A stretch of DNA of 64,000 bases. Source: Chamaecyparis obtusa (lineage: Eukaryota; Streptophyta; Pinopsida; Cupressales; Cupressaceae). The DNA lies in assembly GCA_027943335.1 (NCBI GenBank), contig BSBK01002928.1, forward strand, positions 402,501-466,500, in the 5' to 3' direction. The notes under the pieces are model-generated. The model made no database searches, was not told where the DNA came from, and saw only the letters and a list, made by a program, of their open reading frames with translations. Positions 46,749 to 57,660 of this stretch are shown in pieces. Positions within the stretch are counted from its first letter, which is position 1. Each line of letters opens with the position of its first letter. The translations under genes were made by a program, and so were the position numbers.

Positions 46749-47984
46749 TTGGGAAGTGAAAGGTGGATGTTTCAACCACCAGAAGAATTAGTTGGATCAT
46801 CTCATAAGAAGAAAATGGTGACCAATGCTGAGCTTTCTAAGAAGGTAGAAGATCAGGAGGAAGCTAATAGACTCCTGCAGGAAAGTTTGATGCAAATGGA
46901 GCAACTCTTGGATGATGTCCAAGAAAAAGTAGATAAGGTGAAAGATAGGATGGAGGAGAAGGATGCCAAAGGAAAAGAGATAGCCATTGATGATGATGTA
47001 CATACACTTGATCCTCCAACTCAAGATGAGCAATTTCTTAAAGACCTAAAGGCTATCAAAGGCAAGGCACTTGAAGGTGTCTCATTAATCACTGGTCGGA
47101 TGGATACAGAGCTTGTGTTGCAATGGATTGAAGGCATGTAGAATCACTTTGAATCTGAAGAGATCTCAGAAGGACAAAAGGTCAAAGTGGCCAAATCTAG
47201 GTTGAGAGGACAAGCTTTAACCTAGTGGAACTATTTGCAAGGTGAAAGAGAGAAAGAGGGAAAGAATCCAATCTCTAATTGGAAAGAAATGGATAATAAA
47301 GTTAGGGAAGCATACCTACCAGAAAATTATGAAATCCAGCAGCATAGGAGGAGATTGAATCTCTAACAGAAGGAGATGGATGTAGCCACCTACACAGAAG
47401 AGTTCCACAAGTTGAGCTTAAGGTCCAAGATTAAAGAGGAAGAAAGTATTAAAGTGGCAAGGTACCTAAGTGGCTTGAAATGGAGCATAGCTGAGGAGAT
47501 GAGTTTGTTCACTCCCACCACAGTACTTGGTTGTCAGCATATGGAACAAAAGCTTGAAGAAAAACAAAGAATAAAACAAGAACCAAACTCCAAGAACAAG
47601 GGAAGAGGTAGAGACTCCAGAGGAGGTCAAAGAGGAGGTTCCAATAGAGGTGGTGAATGAAGAAACCAAGGTGAGAGCAGACTCTTGGAAAAAAGTTCTG
47701 AAATTAGTACAAGAGGATCTTATGGTAGAGGAAGAGGTTCTCAAGGAAACAAAGGAAGAGGAGTAGGAAGAAGCAGCTCCTACTTTGCCACCATGAAGTG
47801 CTATCAGTGTGGACAGCTTGGACACCCTGCCTATAGGTGTCCCGATAAACCTTTAGCCTCAAATAATGAGAAGAGGGTAGCCTATACCGAAGAGGACAAC
47901 AACAACTCATGCACTAATGAGGTCAAAAAATTGGAATTAGAGATGGGGGAGAACCTTATGTTCAGAAGGATGCTTATAAGGTAG
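46749..47984 (+). pseudogene. Chromovirus gag with zinc knuckle, five stop codons
   Basis: The ATG at 46749 lies 25 bases after the PBS. An N-terminal coiled coil (46820-46980) leads to the capsid region: SLITGRMDTELVLQWIEGM, VKVAKSRLRGQALT, and YTEEFHKLSLRSKIKEEES. An R/G-rich segment (47590-47760) precedes the zinc knuckle CYQCGQLGHPAYRC (about 47799-47840), a canonical CX2CX4HX4C that binds RNA. Stops are TAG 47139, TAG 47223, TAA 47364, TGA 47658 and TAG 47982. Confidence 0.88.
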
Positions 47985-48380
47985 CCTAATCAAGGTGAGC
48001 CAAAGCAAATGAGGGCTCTTTTTAGAGTCAGGAGCAAGATACAAGGCAAAGTGTGCAAAGTTATAGTAGATTCGGGGTCTATTGATAACATTATAGCAGA
48101 GGAAGCAACAAAGAAGATGAAACTCACAAAGGTTCCCCATGCAAATCCCTATAAGGTGACCTAGTTGAACCAGGAGCAAAGCGTACTAGTTAATGAGCAG
48201 ACATGGGTGGAGTTTTCTATTGGAGGCTATAAAGACAAAGTGCTTTATGATGTTTTTCCCATGGATGCATGCCATCTTCTATTAGGAAGACCTTGGCAAT
48301 TTGACAGAAAGATGATCTATGATGGAGAGGAGAACTCCATTTCTTTTAAGAAAGATACAAGGACTTTCAAAATTTAGTCC
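47985..48380 (+). pseudogene. Chromovirus protease
   Basis: The frame has KVCKVIVDSGSIDNIIAEEA (about 48055-48115), with the DSG box of retropepsins, and later DACHLLLGRPWQFD, the flap-to-end motif (LLGRPW) common in chromovirus proteases. TAG codons at 48162 and 48375 interrupt or end it. Confidence 0.8.
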
Positions 48381-48416
48381 ATAACAGAGAATGAAGAGGG
48401 TTCTAAGACACCTAGT

Positions 48417-49772
48417 GTGTTGCTTAGAAGTGGTAAGGAGTTCTTACATGCTCTACAGGATGAGGAGACCATAGGATGTGCTATTATGGTGAAACCAAAG
48501 GAGGAGGACAAGAAGTTGCAAACATATTTACCATTAGAAGTGCAGCAAATGTTGGAAGAATACAGAGATATAGTAAGTGATGGAACCCATGCCACCTTAC
48601 CTCCAAGAAGAGCTATAAGTCATCAAATTGACTTTGTACCTAGTGCATCTCTACCTAACAAAGTAGCCTACAAGCTTACCCCAGACCAAAATAAGGAAGT
48701 GGCAAGACAAGTGCAAGAGTTATTGGATCAAGGGCTGATCAAGAAGAGTATTAGTCCATGTGCAGTCCCAATGGTATTAGCATCCAAGAAAGGAGGAAAA
48801 TGGAAACTTTGCACAAATTCAAGGGCTATCAACAAGATCACTATCAGGTATAGGTTCCCAATTCCAAGAATAGAAGATTTGATGGATTGCTTAGGAGGTG
48901 CTATGTATTTCACTAAGCTAGATTTGAAGAGTGGTTATCACCAAATTAGAATTAAGGAAGGTGATGAGTGGAAGACCGCTTTTAAAACCACAGATGGGTT
49001 GTACGAATGGCTTGTGATGCCATTTGGGCTTACCAATGCCCCAAGCACTTTCATGAGATTGATGAATGAGGTCTTGAAGGACTTCATAGGTAGATTTGTA
49101 GTGGTATATCTAGATGATATACTCATCTATAGCAAGACAAAATAAGAGCATCTTGAACACCTAAAGTTGGTCATGAAGAGACTCCATGAAGAGCAATTAG
49201 CCATCAATTTGGAGAAGTGTGAGTTTATCTAGCAAGAGATGGTTTATTTGGGCTTTGTAGTGTCCAAGGGTAATCTGAAAATGGACCCAAGCAAGGTGGA
49301 GGCAATCTTGAATTGGCCTACCCCAAAAATAAGGATTGAAGTTAGAAGTTTTCATGGTTTAGCCCAATTTTATAGAAAGTTTGTAAGAAATTTCAGTGGG
49401 ATTTGTGCACCTGTATTAGACACCATCAAAGGAGGACTAAAAACTAAGTTCAAATGGACTGAGGCAGTTGAGAAAGCATTTCAAACATTGAAGCAAGAGG
49501 TAGCTACTAAACCTATCCTACTCTTACCAACTTTTGACAAATTTTTTACCATTGAATGTGATGCAAGTGGTACAGTAGTAGGGGGTGTATTGAGTCAAGA
49601 AGGAAGGCCCATGGCATTCTTCAGTGAGAAAATCAATGAAGCAAAGAAGAAGTATTCAGCTTATGACTTGGAGTTGTTGGTACAATCTCTCAAGAAGTGG
49701 AGGCATTACCTTTTGCCAAAAGAATTTGTTGTCTTTACTGACAATCAGGCTTTAAGCTATATCAACACTTAG
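48417..49772 (+). pseudogene. Chromovirus reverse transcriptase and RNase H
   Basis: Reverse transcriptase blocks: HQIDFVPSASLPNKVAY, LIKKSISPCAVPMVLASKKG, FTKLDLKSGYHQIRI, MPFGLTNAPSTFMRLMNEV and VVYLDDILIYS, with YLDD intact (about 49106-49117). RNase H: TIECDASGTVVGGVLSQEG, YDLELLVQSLKKWRHYL and FTDNQALSYI, with D, E and D all present. Stops are TAA 49143, TAG 49230 and TAG 49770. Confidence 0.9.
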
Positions 49773-51391
49773 GAGAAGCTTAGTAAAATGCACTTGAAGT
49801 GGATGGAGTATCTCCAATCCTTTACCTTCACAATCAAGCACAAGAAGGGGCAGCTCAATAAGGTAGCATATGCCTTGAGTAGGAAGTTACTGACTATCCA
49901 AGAGGTACATCTATAAAGCATTGGAATAGCAAGTTTTAAAGACTTATATGAGGAGGATGAAGACTTCTCACAAGCCTACAAGGTGTGCCTAGAGTTTGAG
50001 AACCATTTTCATGGTGAGTTTGTAGATTACACCCTTCAGAATGGATTGTTGTTCAAAGGTAATCAGCTTTGTGTACCTAGAGGATCCATGAGGGAAAATA
50101 TGATCCAAGAGAAGCATAATGGCAGCCTAAGTGGTCATTTTGGCATAAACAAAACATTGGAGTTAGTACAAACTTTTGGCCTAAGCTAGCAAGGGATGTC
50201 AGGAGGTATGTAGAGCAATGTGGAGTGTGTCAGAGAGCTAAAGGTGGTTCAAGCAATGCAGGACTCTATCAACCTCTACCAATTCCAAATAGGCCTTGGG
50301 AGTGTGTAAGTATGGACTTTGTGGTTGGACTCCCTAAAACCAAATCAAGTATGGATAGCATCTATGTTGTAGTAGACAATTTTTCTAAAATGAGTCATTT
50401 CATTCCATGTAAAACTACTCATGATGCAAGCTATGTAGCACATCTCTTCTTTAAGGAGATAGTTAGAATTCATGGACTTCCTTTGAGTATTGTGTCAGAC
50501 AGGGACAACAAGTTCATGGGCCATTTTTGGAAAACCTTATGGAAAAGGTTGGGAACTAATCTCTCTTTCAGTTCAGCATACCATCCTCAAACTGATGGCC
50601 AAAGTGAGGTCATCAATAGGGTGCTTGGCAACTTACTAAGGTGTTTGACAAAGGAGTATGGGCAGACTGGGGATCTTGTTATATCTCAAGCTGAATATGC
50701 TTACATTGACAGTGTAAATAGGACCACAGGGAGAAGTCCTTTTGAGATTGTGTATGGAAGACACCCTAGAGGAGTATGTGAGTTGAGAGACTTAGGTTCC
50801 ATGGAGTTGAAGAGTGGACAAGCTGAAGATTTCACTCAAACCATCAAAGAGGTGCAAGAGCAGGTGAAGAGGTCTATTTTGGAGTCTACTCAAAGACTCA
50901 AGGCTAAAGTAGATGAAAAGAGTAAAGAAGTACAATTTCAGATTGGGGACTATGTCATGGTCCATCTTAACAAAGCAAGGATGCAAAAAGGCATGCCCAC
51001 CAAGATACAGATGAGGAGAGTAGGCCCATGCAAGATTCTAGCCAAATATGGAGAGAATGCATACAAAGTGGACTTGCCAATAGAGTTAGCCATCTCATCG
51101 GTGTTTAATATTGTAGACCTGATCAGATTTAAAGGGGATATCAATCAGCAAGGTACAAATCTACCAAAGGTACTCCAAGATATAGACACCAATGCAATAC
51201 CCAAGAAGGAGCCAGCTAAAGTAGAGAGGATCTTAGAATCTAGGGTGAAGAAAACAACTAGACATCAAGTCTACATGGAGCATTTGATCAAGTGGGTCGG
51301 TCAGCCTGATTCTGAAGCCACCTAGATTGAGGAAGGATAGCTCAAAAATTTTGGAGTTGATCCAGCTCTTTTAGATCCCAAAGTGCCTTAG
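49773..51391 (+). pseudogene. Chromovirus integrase with chromodomain-like end, one frameshift
   Basis: The HHCC zinc-binding part is split by the only frameshift, between 50187 and 50225: H in QEKHNGS and H in GHFGIN in one frame, CGVCQRAKG in the other. The core keeps D (VSMDFVVGLP), D (SIVSDRDNKF) and E (DGQSEVINRV). After NFGDYV-like and KARMQKGMPT segments, the end reads AKVERILESRVKKTTRHQ and HLIKWVGQPDSEAT, the chromodomain pattern used by chromoviruses to target chromatin. Stops are TAA 49914, TAG 51323, TAG 51338 and, probably natural, TAG 51389. Confidence 0.88.
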
Positions 51392-51410
51392 CTTGTGCTG
51401 AGGGGGAGTA

Positions 51411-52992
51411 TGGTGTAGGAGCACCCCTAAGAGGGTCCTCACCATCACATTTTGGGTGTGTTTAAGCATGTAATTAAATAAGAGTCAACAAGGAGTTTGG
51501 CTCATTTGTTTTTGTTGTTTCTAGGCATTGTCTAAGTCCTAGAAGTTTTTGGTCTTTCTAGTTTGTTTGGGCACACTGATCCAAGGAATGTTGTCAACTT
51601 GGAGTTCTGGGAAATGAGGTTAGTGGTTTTAAGTTAGTGTTTGGATGAGATTTGAGCACATGAGTGCTTAAGTAGGCCTAGCTATGGTCTTTTGGAATGA
51701 GTGAGCAAAGATTGCTCAAGCAACTAAAAGTTGCTAAAAAGTTGCTAGCAACTTTTCCCTTTGTGTTGCATTACTAAGTTAAGAGGCTCAAAGGCCCTAA
51801 AAAAACACTCACTGATGGAAAGGGACTATAAAGGACCTAACAAACCCTAAAGTACGGGTTGGAAGACATTTTTTGGAAGTACTGTACGGAAGGACCAGAC
51901 TGCTGGAGTTTTTGTGAGGAACAGCAATTGTTGAAGGACTGATTACCTGTGAATATAATCATATTGTGTCAAATCTTGTGTGCAACTCCTTTTTGTGTGT
52001 TTAGTTCTTCAATTGTGTGTGTATTTGTTTCATTAATTAGTGTGCTATTGTAGCATTTCATATTTCTTTTGTTCTAAGACTGTTCTTTGCCAGTTTGGAG
52101 AGACATGGAATAAAGGGGCTGTAACTTTGGCTTCCACTATGGGGAGACCATGGGATTGTGGAATCTCAGAGTACAAACTCTGATAGGCTTGTACCATAAT
52201 GCAAGGCCTAGGAGAATGAGGACAAACAATTGTTTGTAGAAGCCCTAGGTGAGCTATGTGCAGTCCGACTAGGGATGTTCAGTAGTAGAAGACTTCCCCA
52301 AGACAATGGAGAGTGTTTCAAGCCAAGACCTCTTTAGGGAGTCACAAGGCATGAATAAAGAACACTTGGTGCAAAGGAGAGGGTCTGATCAACTTGGGAA
52401 AGGTGCTGTCGCACTCATTCTTGACCAGTCACTATGAAAAGGCTTCAAAGATTTCAAACCCTCCTTATAGGGTACATAATTGTATGGTCAGCCAGTGACC
52501 CAAGACCCCAAAAATATTTGAGATTGGGTCATTAGGATTAGATGTCCTTAAGGATAGGAGTGGTGGTTCTTTGAGGAAAAGGCCTCAAAATCCCTAAGAA
52601 ACCGGAAGGAGGGCTAATTAGGCCTCCTCCTTGTAGCCCTAAAATACAAAGAAACTACTAAATTGGGTGGTCCAAAAACCTTGCCTATGTGTTGGAAAGA
52701 TGTCATTAGCCCTAAAAATATCTTGAAACACTTAATATTCACTGTTGGAGTGGGGACTAGAAGGATAAGCCAAAAAGACCCTTGTTGAGCCTATGTAAGG
52801 GATAGTGGCTAAGAGTTAAGCTTGCAATGTTGATGAATGAGCTAGTGTGACTTAGTGGGAAGGTTAGGTAGGTCAGGGGGTCCTTGGAGAGATAAGGAAG
52901 CCTATAGACCATCAGAGGTGTTAGGAGAACACTTGGATCCTAGAGAGGATCAGGGGCATAGACTGAGGTAGTCTATCCTAGCCTCCCCATCA
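51411..52992 (+). repeat. 3' LTR of the chromovirus (1,582 bp)
   Basis: It is the partner of 45133-46723. The PPT lies just upstream at about 51396-51409. Confidence 0.93.
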
Positions 52993-53460
52993 ATATTGGA
53001 GTACTAGTCCCCCATGAATTTCAAGATTTTTGTCATTGCTCATTAATATTGCCACATGCTTGGCTAGCAGGAGATAGCACAAGTAGGTTGTGAACCTAAA
53101 TGTCTTAGAATTGCCTCTTTTAATCAATGCTAATTGTTCTTGCATTGATTGAACCACATGTCCAACAAAATTATATCTTACTGGTTCATTCACACAATGG
53201 ATATCCCAAATGAATTGAAGAATGCTGGCACCCACTTCCCTATTGTTTTCCAGTCCCAGGCAAAATGCTAGCGAGGATATAGAATCTTGAACCCATGGCA
53301 CAAAAATGTTAAAATCATAAGGAGGCTTATGGTTCTCACCCAATGAAGCCCTTGCCTCTGGAACTATTAGACCCCTTATAAATGAATCTACATAGTCTCT
53401 AACTTTCACACATATCTAATGGTAACTGTCCAAAAATATCTAAATCTTTCATATTTAATG
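52993..53460 (-). pseudogene. Unknown G-patch-associated gene, 5' part (right of the chromovirus)
   Basis: The minus frame 53409-52990 gives 139 codons beginning VKVRDYVDSFIRG and reaching EIHGGLVLQY, where the chromovirus TSD lies. Across the junction (52993 to 45132) reading continues for about 8 codons into HLR and a stop. An ATG upstream (about 53451, MKDLDIFGQLPLDMC) connects by a one-base frameshift. The sequence looks like a folded globular domain with no motif I recognise. The start is assigned tentatively at about 53451. Confidence 0.5.
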
Positions 53461-53944
53461 CAACACTGGGTGGAATTGGAAACAACACTTATGATAAGAC
53501 ATTTTCTATCTGGGGAATAACGAAGGCTGAAACGATCGTGTCACGTAGGTGGACATAAAAATTCTTTATAATAAAAAAACCTTAAAACCTATGCCCACTC
53601 TGCAGAAACAATAAGCAAAATACGTTAGCTACGAAATGGCGGTAGGAAATGAAGCTTTACCATTGATTTAAGATCATCGAACGGTCATAAAACAATGTCC
53701 TTATATGATATGACATTTTCATTCAAGCCTTAACTTTAAGGCATTAATCTATCGAGGTATATGATGTCACTATCACACATATTTGTCAGTGAAAATTGAA
53801 AGGCGCCATCAAAGAAACCATTAATTCACAATGCATATTACTTTAATTGATGTCATGACTCATCTACTCATCACCATTAATTAATATTTCTATCTAATAT
53901 TACCAAATTTACCAAAATAATTCTAATATTTCTATCTAATATTA
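53461..53944. other. Upstream region of the minus-strand G-patch gene
   Basis: I see no coding sequence. If the minus-strand gene was ever expressed, its promoter would lie here. Confidence 0.4.
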
Positions 53945-54265
53945 CAGTGTCACACGTCCATTCGATTACAACATATCAAGGGCCAAAGTTGAATTTTAGG
54001 CCTATTGTTGGTCTTCATAATATTTACGGAAAAGTCTCGGCAGAATCATGACACATGGTATGACACACATTGTTGGTCTTCATAGTATATATGGAAAACT
54101 CCCGATTGAGTCATGACACGTGGTATGACATGTGTCATACCACGTGTCATGATTTCACCAAGATTTTTTCGTATATATTATGAAGACCAATAATAGGCCC
54201 GAAATTCACCTTTGGCCATTGATATGTTGTAAATCCAACAGACGTGTGTTGTGTGAGACTGTGAC
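53945..54265. mobile_element. Fold-back element (MITE-like) with central perfect palindrome
   Basis: The left arm (about 53949-54064) and right arm (about 54130-54262) are inverted copies. Examples are TATTGTTGGTCTTCATAAT against the complement of ATTATGAAGACCAATAATA, and ACAACATATCAAGGGCC against its counterpart near 54221. Between them lies a partial second copy of the left arm (54070-54130). The centre 54110-54151 is a palindrome with 20-base arms around TCATGACACGTGG. The ends resemble CAGTGTCACACG and CAGTCTCACACAAC. No transposase. A clear TSD could not be fixed. Confidence 0.75.
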
Positions 54266-54439
54266 ATCATAGTGATGGGAGTTGGACTTGATGCAACTTC
54301 AACATCAAATCACAACCATTGGATTAATAGAGATGAACGGTGGAAGGTGCATTTTGAAGGGAATGTGGTGCGATAACTCCTTTAGTGAAAACTCTCTCCA
54401 GAATCATCACACGTCATTCTTCAAATTTCTAATTATTCA

Positions 54440-54730
54440 ATCGCCATACCATTCGCCATGACAAATAAATTAATTTAAATATTTGGAAAATAGTTTCGCC
54501 ATATTTTTATAAAAATGGTATCTGTTATTAAAATATTCGCCAACCAATATCCATATTTTGAAACATAATTCACCATCAATATTAATAATTTTATTAAAAA
54601 AAATTATAGTCACCATTTTTTTATAAAAATTGTATACACTATTAAAAAATTTGCCACCAAATATCCATATTTTGACACATAATTCGGCATCACTATTAAA
54701 ATTTTTCCCCCCAAAACACATGTGATTTGC
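54440..54730. repeat. Right subterminal region of the hAT-like unit; two-copy 120-bp repeat
   Basis: TTCGCCA or TTCACCA words lie at about 54441, 54452, 54495, 54536 and 54569, with weaker ones further right. Two tandem copies of about 120-130 bases are recognisable by CCATATTTTGAAACATAATTC (54551) and CCATATTTTGACACATAATTC (54665). Confidence 0.55.
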
Positions 54731-55159
54731 CACAATTTTATACTTTTTGGGAGGGGGGGTTCCTTAAAGTTATCCTAGTGCTTATATACTCAATCCATCA
54801 TTTCAGAGGCTAACTCAAGCAAACTGGCTGTAAATCAAAATCCTTCGCTAAAACAATGAGTTGGAGATCCAATTTGCATTTGGGAAAAAAAGTCAATAGA
54901 TCACCAAATTTGTTTTGTACCCAAATAAAAATTACTAATTCCAATCTATATCCACCAATCAAGACCCAAATTTGAACTATGGGTCCTTGAAATTCAAGGG
55001 GTGCAAGATTTGATTCGACAACTAGTTTTGAGGTTCGAAGAAATGTAAATACCATAAATGCTAATATAGGGAAAATGAGATGCAATTAATTATTTTATTG
55101 GAGGAAAAACAAAGGGGAACACTTAGAAATAAGGGCTAACCTTGAGTTTTGAAGCAACT
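54731..55159. other. Unassigned region
   Basis: A 91-codon minus frame (54810-55085) has no domain I recognise. GGGAGGGGGGGTT at 54750 is G-rich and could be the terminus of a nearby element. Confidence 0.35.
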
Positions 55160-55163
55160 GAAT

Positions 55164-55499
55164 CTATACAGGACTAATAAGCTTTTTCCATAGATTCTTT
55201 GCAGAGGAATCTTCATAGAACTTTCTAAAAATATAGTCTACAAGGAAAAATGTGGTTAGATCTATGTCCTTATAGTATATGACAATAAATTTAAGAGGCT
55301 CATCCAAATATATAGGTCTCATGATATTCTCATCAACAAACACCCATAGATCTTGATGTACCAACAGATCCTTCATCTTTATCTTCCACATTTCAATATT
55401 ACTTCTATAAAAATTCTCCATCTCTGCCTTCCCCAATAAAGGATCCATGTAAAATTTAATTGAAAAAGATGACAAAGTGTCTTCTACAAAAGCTCCCAC
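55164..55499 (-). pseudogene. Copia gag N-terminal fragment
   Basis: The 111-codon minus frame contains FYRSNIEMWKIKMKDLLVHQ followed by DLWVFVDE, and later FRKFYEDSSAKNLWKKLIS. The order W-K-M-LL-QDLW, then a serine- or threonine-rich helix, then AK-LW-L matches the DUF4219/UBN2 start of Copia gag. The frame is intact as far as it goes, but the rest of gag and all of pol are missing, so it is a truncated copy. Confidence 0.75.
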
Positions 55500-55573
55500 T
55501 CAAATCTAGATTAGTTCAAAACAACCCAACAACCCATAACTAAAACCAAAGGTGATTAGGCTTTGATACCACT

Positions 55574-56450
55574 TGTAAGGAAGTTAAGTAGTAAAAAAAC
55601 TTTCTTCACTAACCTTGAGGACAGGGTAATGTAAAAAAATTCTTATATCTTTATAAAATTTATGAAAAAATAGAAATAACATGCATGCCAAAACACAATG
55701 ATTTACATGGGAGAAACCCTTCTAGAAGAAAAAACCTACACTCCAAAAGTCATCCAATATATTATTTAGAAATCAATAACAAATTACAAAGAAATTTTAT
55801 CTCTTAGGAGTATCACCAACTAGAGATTTAGAAGTAACTGAATAGCTATAAGAATCTTACACACCCTCCATCTCATGCACGTAATATATAGGAGATACCA
55901 TACATGAAATCGTCAAACAATATTACAAAACAATGGTCTAAAAATGAGTTATGAAGTGTTTCCCATATTATCTCCAATCAAATATTCCCTATTATGTGTC
56001 TATACACACACAAAGATGTGTAACTCTCTTTTACAACTTATTTGTATGTTCAACACATTTTTACATTTCCTATGAATATCCAACTTCTAATGGCCATAAC
56101 TTTTAAATTAGGCATTTGATTGATGAACCCTTTTAAGCACTAGAAAGATCACAATATTCTCTATCACCTTTTAGACAACCATGCCATGTAGCCACATTTT
56201 TGGCTTGTTTTGGAGCCTCTAAAGCCTCCAAAATTGAATTTAATTATATTTCAACAATTTCCAAAAATAAAAACTTTAATATCTTCAAAATTGGACATGA
56301 TCTTACAACAAAAATTTGTAGGCATTATTATCAAGCCCATCCAAACCTTTAGGGAAAGAATAGGGAAAATTTGTGCTTAAACAAAAAAATTACTAAGACT
56401 AGTAACCCTATGTAAATACAAGGGTGAGACACATTTTCCTAATAGTGACA
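55574..56450 (-). repeat. 5' LTR of the truncated Copia element
   Basis: It is diverged from, but collinear with, 141-1040 (plus strand). The PBS lies immediately to its left. Confidence 0.7.
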
Positions 56451-56539
56451 TATACACCTATTTACATGAAATTACCCTACCTCCAAATATTTTCAATAAC
56501 ATCTATAGAACCTTCATCTTCCAATCATTCTAATTTTTT

Positions 56540-57660
56540 TCCATTAGTGATACCCTATATCGAAGACATCTTGACGATACTCTCCTTAGATGTATTGAGT
56601 GTGATAAGGTCTAAATTGCCTTACAAGAGGTACACAAATGTATATGTGGGACACATTCTAGTGGCCCTACATTGGCTATGAAACTTATGTGAACTGGTTA
56701 TTATTGGCTGACTATAGAAAAGGACACATACTAATTCATGAAGAAATACAATAAATGTAAGATTCATGGAGACTCGATACACATACCATTGTAAGAGTTA
56801 CAATTGATTACTACACCTTTTCTTTTTTGTCAATCAGGACTCAAACTTATGAGTAAGATCCATCCACCTTTCTCAAATGGCCAAAAAATTGTCATCATTT
56901 CTAATGATTACTTCATGAAGTGGGTCAAATCCATTACCTTAACAAAATTTATTGGTAAACAAATAGCCACATTTATCCTTAAGCACATTATTTTTTGGTA
57001 CAATATTCTCATCTCCATTGTCATGGATAACATACACCCCTTTAAAAATTTGGGTTTGATTTTATACACTACTACCCCCAAGGAAATAGTCAAGCTAAGG
57101 TTTGTAACAAAAACCTATTGAGAATACTTAAAAGATGATCAATGAGGCTAGCTACAATTAGAATGTTCAACAAAAACCCACCTTATGGGCATGCCACATT
57201 AGTGTCCAAACTCCTACAGTCACCACACCTTATTTTCTTATGTATGAATCCAAATCTATCTTACCCATTTAGTTGAATTACCTTCTTTGAGGGATTATTT
57301 ATGAAATCTTATCAATGATGGGGAATACAAAGTCTTTTGTCTTCAAGAATTAGATTTTCTAGATAAAAAAAGATAGAAAACTTTTGATCTCCTCTAGGCT
57401 TACAAAAAATGTATGCGTTGAAGCTATAATCACAAAGTTAGGCCACACAAATTTGAGATTTTTGATATTGTCCTAAAGGAGAATCCACAAATTAAAAAGA
57501 TAGAAAAAATAAGAGCAAGTTTGAACCTAACTGGCTTTGTCCATACATTATTACTACAACATACATTACAGTATCATATCAACTAGCTACTGTTGTGGGT
57601 GATGCAATGGATGATCCTATCAATATCATGCACCTTCAAAAGTCTTAAACTTGAGTGTTT
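56540..57660 (+). pseudogene. Ty3 integrase remnant
   Basis: One frame around 56880-57120 reads NGQKIVIISNDYFMKWVKSI, then TFILKHIIFWYNILISIVMD followed by NIHPFKN. This follows the integrase core pattern (G.K.I....DYFTKW.EA ... F....I..R.GIP..I..DN...F). The second catalytic Asp is present. The glutamate region is lost in a frame change. Scattered later codons resemble the C-terminal part. The long gaps and many stops show an old fragment; a Tat or Athila origin is likely. Confidence 0.6.

Larger units (their letters stand above)
45133..52992 (+). mobile_element. Chromovirus-type Ty3 retrotransposon (7.86 kb)
   Basis: LTRs at 45133-46723 and 51411-52992 start TGGTGTAGGAGC and end CCCCATCA. 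The TSD ATATT is exact (45128-45132 and 52993-52997). The PBS TTGGTATTAGAGCC follows the 5' LTR after two bases, one base from the tRNA-Met complement, and the PPT GCTGAGGGGGAGTA precedes the 3' LTR. Coding order is gag with zinc knuckle, protease, reverse transcriptase, RNase H, integrase and a chromodomain-like C-terminus. The frame holds from 46749 to about 50187 with only stop codons, then one frameshift. Confidence 0.93.
55160..56450 (-). mobile_element. Copia element, 5' LTR and start of gag (minus strand, truncated)
   Basis: An LTR of 877 bases (55574-56450) reads TGTAAGG ... GTGACA on the plus strand. The complement of 55559-55571 is TGGTATCAAAGCC, a tRNA-Met-like PBS, which places this LTR at the 5' end of a minus-strand element. 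A gag fragment follows at 55164-55499 and the element breaks off at about 55160. The LTR belongs to the same family as the one at 141-1040. Confidence 0.75.
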
